NCBI GenBank assembly: GCA_947184155.2
Contig: CAMXCT020006746.1
Span: 135,001 to 199,000, forward strand
Source of the DNA: Cladocopium goreaui
Lineage: Eukaryota > Sar > Dinophyceae > Suessiales > Symbiodiniaceae
DNA length: 64,000 nt
Reading direction: 5' to 3'
A model generated the notes under the pieces. That model made no database searches. It was given only the letters and a program-made list of their open reading frames with translations, and was not told the origin of the DNA. Below, piece after piece: positions 10,305 through 22,300 of the stretch. A program made the position numbers and the translations under genes. The first letter of the stretch is position 1, and the number at the start of each line of letters is the position of its first letter.

Positions 10305-13300
10305 CTTGACATATATTTTCACATGTTTTGACTACCCATGAGCACCGTGACGACCGAGGCTGTGTCCGAAAGCTTCCAGGAAGTTGCCACCGCTGCCAGC
10401 GACGGGAGCATCAAGGCTGGGACTGGGATGGACATGGATGGACCAAAGCCCATGCTTTTCCAAATCTTTTCCATAGATTTGAGTGGATCAACATACTTGG
10501 GGGTGAACTACAGGGCACCAGACTTTTGATAGCCATATTATCCCATATGTGATCAGGATTCCTATCGAGATGATTCAGCTTTAAGATACTTGACGCAACC
10601 AAGACCGGCAAGCCAAGACCGGCATTTCAGCATTTCACTATCAAAACCCGGGTGTTGACCTGTCCTTGCTCCAGGCTTCCAAAGGTATGACCTCGGTATG
10701 TTTCCTAGGCGGAGGTTGTAACTTTGGCCCAGGCCATTGAGATGAGAACCGAAAGACATGAACTCTTGCCGCTAGTGAGGCCAACAGGTAACTTGGTGAC
10801 CTTGGGACGCCGCGCAGGTCTGGAAATTACCGCACTGGGAGGAAGTGCACGAATTCCTGGTAGATGACCAGCCGCAGGTGCCACGGGGTGTGATGCATTG
10901 CCATAAACCATCATAAACCTCCCAACAAACCAGAAATATCCAGAAATAGCTGGTGTAAACCATCCCCAAAAGGGTTGTTGATCATGGGGTCGAGCCCGAA
11001 GAAACTGTCCGTCCAGGAGTCCCCAGATGTTGACCTTTTGGCGCGTTGTCTCCGGAACTGAACCATGACGGGAGGTATCAACACGAAAATCCCTATAGAA
11101 GTCATTCATGTAAGCCGCGCACACGAACATCCACAGCTTATAAATCATGAATCAATGATGAATACAAACAGACCTACATTGCAGATTCCAGAAGATGTGC
11201 ACATGTAGGTATATAAAATTATGTAAAAAGAATAGATAGATATAAACTGATATAAATGATATATATATAATGAATATAATAGGATATGACAACAAGCGCA
11301 CACACACATATATATATTTCATTTTATTTCTTTATTTATATATTTCTTTATTTATTTATACATGCACATACACCTACAGAACAATCTCAGGGTTGAAGCC
11401 ACGCCCATGCAGACGCTGGTCTTCCACCCGCAATCGCACTGGCTGGCGGTGTCCTTCCTGTCGGGTGCGGTGCGTATTTTCGACGTGGAGACCCAGGTGA
11501 GTTATGGCTGGTTGATGGTTGTTTTCTCCCATGTGTATATTCCGATAATGTTCTTTAATGGATTAAATAATGGATAATATAGATTAATGTCTAGATTATA
11601 TATTGGGGTTTTATATATAATATATATATATAGATAATATATAGATACATATATAGATACATATATACACATGTATGGATCCTGGGCGCGGATGTTTTTA
11701 AACCTTGGGGCACTAACGGTGAGCGCTGCCGTTCCAGGCGCAGTTTCGAGAACTCCAACTGGGACGGTCTCCGGTGTTGGCCTTGCGATTCATAGGTGGG
11801 GGAAGCGAATCCAGCTGGAGGTGCTGTATATTGTAGATATAATATATGGATATGGATCAATACCTATTAATACCATTTTTAGGGGAATGAACATCCATTT
11901 ACCAGCTATTTTGATGTTCACCAGGGGTACAAGGTTTTGACACACTGCCATATAATATATGAATATTGTGGATATAACTGAATTCAAGTTTAATATTCTA
12001 GATATACCTGTAGATATGAACTCCGAATCCAATATTGTAGATATAAGAATAACCATTCTGGTTTATTGGAGTTGAATCTTGTAGATATAAATCATTGTGG
12101 CTGAATTCTATGGTTTATTGTTAGTTGATTGTAGGTATAACGAACTAGTTAATGGATGTGAATGGGGTTTATAAACGATCTTTTTTGACTGGGGACTGGG
12201 GGGCACCATCCTGGAGGTGTGTATGACAATTACTTGGTGAAAGAACCTTGTGTGAGTTGTTTGGAGAGTTAGAGTTATTTTGATGTGGAAAGACTTTATG
12301 GAGATAACCTGCATCAACTTTTTTCCCATATTCCAAACAAAATAGCAATTGAAACTCTTTGAGCGCTGTTTGGCTGTTTGGAACATTGCTGTGGTTTCAG
12401 ACTCTCCTTAGAAAGAACATTTGAAACCATAGCAATGTTCGAAACAGTGCTAGACATTTTGAAGGTCAGGGTCTCCCCACCAAGCTCATGCCGGCGGTGG
12501 GCAAGAGCCGCTGTTGGTTGTAGGATGTTGTAGGTACAAAAGCTCCCTGACTTTGGTGATTACTTTTTGGTAAACAAACAGTTTGCCATGGAAAATCACG
12601 ATTTTAATAGGTAGTTCATCTATAAATTATGCATCTCTAATAGCTATGTTGGTTCACTGGTGGTTATGTAGGAGTTGATTGGGATCACAACTTCACGTTG
12701 CCATGTACTTGGGGTCTATAATTGCAACTTAAATATGCAGCCAGCCATAGCCCTAGCGCAATGGCAGGGGCTGATGAACTTCAGGCAGGAAGCTGCTTCA
12801 GCTGGGGAAGAAATAAGACGTGACACGTCAACAACGGGTCTGAATAGGTCTCATGATCATCTGATCTTTTGTAAAGTTTGCTTGTTGGTTTCCATGACTA
12901 TTCCCTCAGTACAATGACATATCTTGGCCATGCTCTTCCCATGGGAAACCTTCCATGACAGGGGGAGCAGCTGGTGATCTGCGATGCGTCCGGAACACTG
13001 GCAATCTTTGATCAGGCTGCACCCCGCTGTTCCCTCAGCGGCACCATCCTTTAACCTCCTGACCATTGCACAAAAAATGTTGAAACACAGCATGATGGTG
13101 CATTGATGTAATTATGTCCTTCCCTTTTGCATCTTCCGTAAATGTACAGTTGTATATCCTCCCGCTTTTCTTGAAAAATTGGTCCCTGACAAACCTCCAG
13201 TGGTAGGCCTTCAACTTGCTTCGCAGCTTCCAGTGTCCTGGAAGCTCCAGTGGCAAACCCTCCCTGAATGCAGAACCACAGAGGCACGTCTGCTGGGAGA

Positions 13301-16300
13301 AGCCGGTGCCGTGAGCTGGTTACACAAGCGACCTTAAACGTCGAAGGAAAGTGGATTCGTAGCTGTTGCTGTTGGTTCCGATATGTATGAGCGCATGACA
13401 TTTCGGAAGTACAAGGTGTGTATATATCCATATGCATAGATAAATAACATATTATCATTATGTATATTATTATTATATATATATAGATATGTATATGTAT
13501 ATATATATATATATTCATGTACACAAGGTTTGGGATCACAGCAGGGTGCCCCCGATCTCTGACCTTAGAGGGTTCTACGTTCCTTCCGAACCCTCGGGCA
13601 ATACTTTCTTGCCTTGCGGCCTTCATCCTCTGCGCTTCTGACCTGGCTTGCCCTGGAAGCTTCATTGGATTGGCAAGTGCTCTGCCGGTTAGGCCGACCG
13701 GCATCACCTTATTTCGTGGTCCCGACCACGCTAAAACCTCGGGTATTTTGGCCTTGGTGGTGGTGATCGATTTCCAGGACAACTTCGTGGTTGACTTGTC
13801 CCTCGAATCTTCCTGGACTATCTCACTGCCTACAGCATTTACATGCACATCAACCTTGTCTTCCTCTTGGTGATCCTCTTTGACATCAAAGATTACACCT
13901 ACGCGCAGAAGGAGACAGAGACGCCAAAGAGCGATAGCCAAACTTCGGTGGTATTTTCATCGCAGAGGCTGGACGAGACTCTCCTATTTGCAGATTGCCT
14001 CGATCCACCAACAATTGAGTGTGCATCACTCCAAGGACAAGCAGTTCCTACGCAGACTCAAAGCAGCGATGATGGAGGCTGCGACTACGCCCTGGCGTTG
14101 CCATTGGTGCAAAAGACTCAACAAGTACTTTGCGACGAAGTGCGGATCGTGCTATTTGAGCTGGGAAAAGTGCATCGATATTCACTATGTCCATGGGCAA
14201 AAGCAGCAAGCAGCGGCTTCACCGAGGGCGTCTTCACGGAAGAAGTGGTCGCAGCCAAGCGATTGGACTCAATGGGGCAGTTCTACAACTACCCAAGCCA
14301 AGCAGGTTGCGTCACCACGAAAACGCCCCAAGACTCCGAAAAAAGCGAAGGAGCAGAAGGGAAACTATGGAACACCAGCGCTGGACCCGCCTTGGCAGTC
14401 TTCAGCGCTGGCACCCATGCCCTCGCAGACTACGCAGGCTTCTACGGGGTCAATGCAAGCCACGATTTTGCAAGAGTTGGTCACGGCGATCGAGCAGTCA
14501 GATCAACCAGTTCCAGAAGAAATCCAAGCGGTGGTCGACAAGGCCAAGAAACCGCCAGAACAGCCAGTTACTGCAAAATCAGTGAGGCAGGCCTTCGACA
14601 AGCTGGAGAAGAAACGCAAAACTCTCAATCATGCCATGGAGGCAAGAAGGAAGTTGCATGCCTCTTGGGCCAGCTATATCGAGGAGTCCATCTCACGATG
14701 GAAGCAGTATGCAGAAGATTTTACAAACAAAGACCAGGATTTGGAGAAGAAGGTGAGCGAAGCTCGAGAAGCCGTCCAGGATGCCCGCAGCAAATACGAT
14801 GCGGCAAAGGAGGCGAACGACAAGCAGGATGTGGCTGCGCTGGAGGACGTGGAAGAGATCTCAGATGCGATGGAAGAGGAGCAGGTAGACAAGATTGTCT
14901 CTGCGGAGGATATCAAAGCAGGGATCCAGTCGGCTCTGGATGGCTTAGGGAACTTTCGAGTCACCCCCTTGGAAACGCATCCAGAAGCTACAGCGCTCAA
15001 AAAGCAGAAGACAGGCGATGGAGAAGACGATCCACGTGGTCTTGGCTCTTCTGCGTTGAAGCCTTTTCATCAGCCCGGCAAATAGACCTATGGAAGGAGG
15101 TTTGTCTTGGGCAAACGCCAGCCTGCTTTGAGCAGCCAGATCATCTCGTCCACCAATGGACGCACTCCATTTTGGAAGAGCCCACCTTTTTGAATGAATG
15201 GAAGGCCGGTTCCCAGGCCCTCGAATTAGCATTTCAAGTTTCCATGATGAATGGGTTGACTTTTGCAGGGAAGCCAGCAGTGCACACTTGTGACACGAAG
15301 CAGGTGAAGCCATGCATCAGCAATCGCAGTGTTTCCTTCTGTGATACTGTCGAGCTCTATGTGGGTCCTGAGCATGACCGGCATCTACAGATGTGGAGAC
15401 AAAGAGTCGATATACCAATTAGCCAGAGCAGGCTTTTCAGACCCCTTGGGCACCTTCTGGGTGATGAAGTCTCGTTCATGGCCATGGGCAACAGATTCCC
15501 TCAACATGGACTCCATGATGAACCAACACCAATTGTGGAAGACCGTCAAATTGCGCGTGAACTTGACGAGTCTGATCAGGAAATGGAAGTTGAAGTTGAA
15601 CTTGAGCAACCAGATGCAGAATCCTCTGATGATGAGCCTTCTCATGAACAAGACTGGTTTGCAACACTCATTTTTGCAATTGATTTCCAACCTCCTACTC
15701 CATTGCGAGTTGATTGGAACGACTATGAAACCATGCACTCTGGAGCTGCGGAGATTCTTGGAGTTACACGACACCAACTTCTCACGCTACACCATGTTGG
15801 AACACCGCCACAGGACTTTCATGACGCTGGAGTAGAGGCCCTGATCGGACATCGCCATGATGATCTTGAGCCTGGATCTACTTACAGATTGGTCCTTATT
15901 GATGTGGAATTCCACTCAGCGACCCCGGAAGAGCAACCGGAGGTTGTCAGAAGGGCTGCAAGAGTTCCACGGCAGATTGGCAGACTGACGCTGCTCAATC
16001 GGCTTGGCCTTAATGCTTACTGCCGAGCTACGAGCCAGTCATGCACTCTGTGGAGAAACGGTGAAATGGCCTCCAGATATAGTGCACTTCCTTTGGACAT
16101 CAACCATGGTGATTACCTACGTGTTGTTGTTCCAGCAGGTGATCACGTGGCATCACATATTGGTACTCGCTGCGTGGCTAGTGCATGCCAACAGGGAATC
16201 ACACTTAGTGAAATTTGCGATCGACATGCCTTGTTTGTTCTGGGATGGTATGACACCATCATTGGTCAACCTCTAGTCCCATTGCGACTTGATGGAGATG

Positions 16301-19300
16301 GCAGTTCCCTTTTGCAGCAGCTTACAGCGACGCCACCTCTTCCAGTGAGTCCATGGTTTCTACTGAAACGCAGCTTCTGTAAAATCAATACGACAGTGCC
16401 CACTGATCACTATGAGACAGATTTCAGTGAGACTACTCGTAGTATGGCTGACAGTGCTCCTCCTACTCTTCCGGGAGGCATGGCACCACGTCCTGGAATT
16501 GATGAACAGCCTGAGCATATACAAAACCTTCTAGGACAACTTGAGCAGGATGGTGCAATTGAGGTCGAAGAAGAGGGCCAGGTCTTGTATGTCAATGCAT
16601 GGTTTCTCAACTATCCTGAACATGAACGTTGTCTGGAGTATCGCGCAGTACGCATAGCTGGAGATTTTGAGCATTGGAATCAGCAATTTACCAGGGCATG
16701 GAGAGATCGCATTGAACCTGGTATACCTGTCCATTTCCACCTTGTGCACCCACAACCTCCGACATCAAGAATGCAACCCATGGTGTTACCCCATGTCATC
16801 CTCATGCAGCGTGCACCTGAAGAGGGACGTGCGGCAGTAATCACACTTCTTGATTCACGTGGTGGCAATGATGGTTTTCAGCACTGTGCAGCCTTTCTCC
16901 CTCTTATCACAAGCAAAGTACATGTTATCGTTGCGGCCAACAGGATCAGCGATTGCATTCCTCAAACCTCTGAGCTGCAGTGCATGACTTGGCATGGTGA
17001 TGTTCAACTACAAGGGGAGCACGGCATAATCATTCATCATGGTGCATCTTTCTTGCTCATACTCCAGGATGTGACACACATGAGGGTTGATGCTTGGGAT
17101 GAAGAACCAGATGAAGCAGACCTCATGCAGGGCAGAACTACCCTGCGGAGCACTGAAAGTGATGAGACATCCGATGACATAGCTGGACAAGCCCAGCAGT
17201 CAACAATGAACCCATATGCTCTTGAGTTCCGACCAAGTAGCGCGTGTCTGCGCTTGCAGACTGAGTTCATCCAGGATCTACATGGACAATGGCAGACTAA
17301 AGCAGCCACAAGGGGAGAAGAGACAAAGTCATGCTTTGTCACGACATGGATGGTAGATCATGGACGGCAGCAACTTCATTGCGACCACCCTCGCACAGCC
17401 AAGCTTCATGATCAGCCGCAGTACTGGACTGAGACATTCAAGCATCTTTGGCGTGACATGATTCATGAAGGCGAACCAATTGAATTTTTCCTGGTTCAGC
17501 CCACACCGCCAGATGGAGAACATGACAATGCAGGACATGTCATCATCATTCAGAATCCACATGATGTTCTCATCACCAACCTGATCACTGTGTACAAGCA
17601 TGAACAAGGGTTACAAGGTCCTGCAATGCAGATTGCAAGCACGACACATGAGCATCTGAAAGCTGAGCACATCATTGATGGCATTGGCCACACCGAATTG
17701 TGCTACAATGCAGATGCAATCTATCAATGTGAAGTTTGGTATGCAGAACATCAACTACCACGTGGCACTACATGGCCTGGTCGCAGCGGTACAAGTATAG
17801 TGGTGCACCTTTTACCTGCGGCACCCAGAGGCCCAGTGCTCCTTCAACTATCAGCATGTATCCTGACACATGGTCGTGAGCGCCAAACACATGGGCAGGT
17901 GGCTCACACCCATGGGCCACGACACATGTCTGACATGACGCAGTCCTCCCCCCTACAGGAAGAACGCCATGCCACGGAGATCATCAACAAAGATCCCACA
18001 CTGCAGCTTCCGCAGTATATTGAGCTCACAGCCATGCCGTCCGCAGACGCAGTTAAGGCAGAGCTCCTTCTTTGGGGTCATGACCTCTTGGTATGGGATT
18101 GTCACCCACACAACAAATTTTTTGTATGCACAAGAGAGACAGAGGAGCCCTCGCCACTTCAACATCACCTCTTCTGTCATATTGATGCACATGATGAAGA
18201 AGGATGCTTTGTTCACAGTGATCATCAACGACTCTCAGAAGAACGATTGATGGAAGCACTCTGCAGTTTGGGCTATGCGCGAGCAGTCATTCTGCAACAA
18301 GAAGAACTGTGCAGGAACTGGAGGAAGATTACATTTTCGCATCAGGAGCCAATCTTAGAGCAAGAGCCACAAAGCGTGAAGGCCAGAAGCCCATGGCCAG
18401 CTAGACAACCTGTGTTGGCTACACACGGAAATGCTTTGATTGATCTACACCAAGTTCCAGATTTGGAAGCTCCATGCGTCCTGCGCACAGACTTCAATGT
18501 GGAGGACATGAAGCTGCTCTTTAGCTCTGGGGATGCATGTCTTTGTCATGACTTTGGTATCCCTGACCTGCCAGATTACATCCAGTCCAAGCTTCAAATG
18601 CCACAAGGATCTGCACCTGAACTCCAGGAGTATGACAGGCTGCTCATTTACACTGATGGATCCTCCAAACCCACAGGGAGAAGAATGGCGCCGCTTCGAG
18701 CAGATGAACTTGGACTACAAGACACCTGGGCCTTCCTCGTTTTAGGGGAAAAATATGATGAGCGAGGAGACTCGTCCACCGTTGTGCCTATCGGCTGGAC
18801 GGCACAGCCAGTGTCTTACCAGCCAGAAGGCAAAGCATTCACAGGAACCCAGCGCATAGGCTCAGATCAAGCAGAAAGGGCTGCTCTTACCTTTGCGGGA
18901 TTATGGAGAATGTCACAGAACGTCAGTGTTCCCACAGTGATATGCACCGATTCAGTTACCACAGGTGGACAAGCATTTGGTACTTTGGGAGTCGCAGACC
19001 CTGACCCATCGTACATGCTAATGAGAGGGATCATCCAAGCGCTACAGCATGCCCTCACACATGAAGGCATCCAACTGCATCATACTAGGTCGCATGCAGG
19101 GGACCCATACAACGAATTCGTTGACCATGCAGCCAAGCAAGAGGCGCGGCAGTCCTTCAATCACAAAAGGCAGCAGCTGGACTTGCAAGTCTGGCACAGC
19201 CGCCTTTGTCAACTATGGATGATCTTTGGACAGAATCAAGGATTGCCACCATGGAAAAATGGAGGTTTTGAAATGCCAGCGCCAAGGCTGCCACCGGCTC

Positions 19301-22300
19301 ACATTGATGCCGAATCACATGGAGGTGAACTTCATCATTCAACCCATGATGTTTCATGTGCATTCAGTTTGGCGACAGCCAATGTGCAATCGCTCTACAA
19401 GGGCCCAGAAGGACATGGAGGAAAACTTCATTTCCTGCAAGCACAAATGAGATTCTACAAGCTGAACTGTCTTGCTATTCAGGAAGCCAGATCAGAAGCA
19501 GGAGTCAGGGTGGCCAACAATTTCCTGTGCTTTGCGTCTGGACATTGCAAAGGCCACCTAGGAGTCGAAATCTGGTTTGATCTTGACCAACCAATTGGAT
19601 GGCAGAGAAGAAAGCACAAATACATTGAGCACAAATTGACCCGCAACACCTTTTGCGTTGTACATGGTGATCCTAGACGCATGCTACTCCGCTGCGACCA
19701 TCCTTTGCTGGACTGTTGGTTCTTCATCGCGCATGCGCCACACAGTGGTAAAACCCAAACAGAACGCACACAATGGTGGGAAGAAACAAGGCGCATCCTG
19801 CAGGAACACTGTGATGAAGCTCCTATGCTATGGCTTCTGGATGCAAATGCGGCACCAGGAGAAGCTGATGGCAAAGCAGTGCACAGACCAGGTTTTGCGA
19901 CTTCAAGCAATACGCCACTATTTCGTGCAGCACTACATGAACGTGATCTCTGTTTGCCAGCCACAACGATGTGCCACACTGGCGACAACAACACGTGGAC
20001 AGCGCCAGATGGAACAAAGATGCATTGCATTGACCACATTGCGATCCCGCACCAGTGGCTGTCGAGATGCACACATTCACAAGTGCTAGCAGACTTTGAC
20101 CTTGCACAACGGCATGAAGACCACCGCGCAGTGACTCTTCAACTGCAATGGGATGCACGTATCCAGCAGTACAAGCACAAGAAGCAAAAGAAAGTTGGCC
20201 TCAACATTGACTTCAAAGATCCCATCATCAAGGAGGGGTTGATCAAGTATCAGCCGGAGTCCTGGGACGTCGATGTAGAACAGCAAGCAGGTCAACTGGT
20301 TCAACATCTTCAGCAATCCATGGGCTCTCTGCGCACACAGCAAGTGGCCAGTGCCAAGAAAGCATACGTGACCCCTGAAGTCTGGCAACTTCGATTGCAG
20401 AAGCTCCAATGCAGGCAGATCACGAAAGAAATCAGACGTAGACTGGCGGCAGAGACGCTCTACCAGGTCTTCAAGGCGTGGACAAACAGAGCAAGCACAA
20501 CCGACTTTGCGCAGTTCTTCAACTATGGCACCAGCTTGCGTTGCAGCCAAGTGAAGATGTACCTAGGATTCTGCAGATATCGCAAGCTGATGAGAGCCAA
20601 GCTACAGATCTCTAAGTCAGCACTCCTGCAAAAGAGATTAAGCCAACTGCATGAGAACAGTGCGGCAGCGGACATCCTTAAGGAGTTGAAGCCGTTCATC
20701 GGGCCAACAAACCCGCGAAAGCAGAAGAAGGCGACGCTGCCACTGATTCACAATGCAGAAGATCAACCATGCACTCTCCCCACAGAAGCTCTGGCGGTCT
20801 GGGTGGACTTTTTCAGAGATATGGAAGGCGGCCAGAGAGTGACAGAAGCACAACTGCGACAACAGTGGATTGGCTGCCTTCAGTCCTTCCGCCAGGCCGA
20901 TTTCCAGCTTACCATGGAGGAGGTGCCAACGCTCACCGAGATGGAGCTGGCGTACAGGCGAGTTGCTTGCAAGAAAGCCACCGGTCCTGATGGTGTTCCG
21001 GGAGAGATATGCAGATTCCACCCAGAGCTCCTAGCGCCAGCGACATACACACAGATGTTGAAGCTGATCCTCCATGGACAGGAGCCCCTCCTGTTCAAAG
21101 GAGGTTTGCTAGTGCCGGCATATAAAGGCAAAGGACCGACTCATAGAGTCAATTCTTTCCGGTCCCTGTTAATCTCATCACACTTGGGCAAAGTGATTCA
21201 TCGCTGCATCCGGCAGCACAAAGCAGAGGCCTACGAAAAGTACCTACAAGGTCAACAGCTCGGAGGCCGAAGGAAAGTACCGGTGCAGATGGCACTGCAT
21301 CAAGCAAGGGCCTTTTTGAGGCGTGCCAGGGAGCAGCACTTGTCAGCAGGGCTGTTATTCCTTGACCTGACAGAAGCGTTCTACCGCATCTTGCGGGAGC
21401 TCTCCATGGGAGGCACGCCCACAGATGAGTTGCCGAGCTATGTGTTCCGCAAGTTGCGACTGCCTGCTGATTCAATGCACCAGCTCCATGCAGTCCTTGA
21501 CAATGGAACGGCTTTGGAACATGCGGGTCTCAGCGCCACAGCCAGGAATTGCTTTCGTGCAATACACAGCAATACATACTTTTGGCAAGCGGAACAGAAA
21601 GATGTGGTAGAGACGAGCCTTGGCACGCGCCCAGGCGATTCGTTCGCCGACGTGATCTTTGGCTTCACATGGAGCATGGTGTTGAAGAGGCTTCAGGACT
21701 TCCTCATCGATCATGAGCTCATTGCACAGATCACAACCATGCAAAGACCACCATTCTTTGCGCCTGAGATCACCGACCATGTGAACAAGCCTTTCCTAGG
21801 GCCAACGTGGATGGACGATTTGTGCCTGTGCGTCCAACATCATACTGCTCAAGGCCTAGAAAGCACCATCGGCCCTGCCATCAGCTACCTTCTAGACTTG
21901 TGCGAACAGCATTTGATGTCACCGAATCTGAGCAGAGGCAAAACAGAGCTTCTACTTAGTTTTCATGGCCCAGGAAGTCGCAAGATGAAGGTCAAACACT
22001 ACGGGCCGCAGACAGCCGGCACGTTCACAGTGATTTGTGAGAGGCAGACGCAGAAAATCTCGCTCGTCAAAGAGTACCGCCATTTAGGCGGTGTGCTACA
22101 CCACACCGGTGATCAAGCACGTGAAGTTGCGCAACGTTTGGCAATCGGCCATGGAGCCTTCAACCAGCATCGGCGCTTACTCTACCACAATGACCACATC
22201 GAAGTGCAGAAGAGACATGAAATCTTCAACACCCTGATCCTCACGAAGGTACTGTATGGAGCAGATTCATGGATTGCAGGTGACATTCGCACTATGCGCA

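Noticed and set aside
13051..13941. Long minus-strand open frame
   Set aside because: It runs across AT microsatellite and antisense to the LINE leader and shows no domain.
13843..15085. N-terminal extension of ORF2 through the ORF1 region
   Set aside because: The frame is open but its text lacks domain-like order, while the other frame has a zinc finger and coiled coil. I kept the observation as a finding and did not annotate it as protein.
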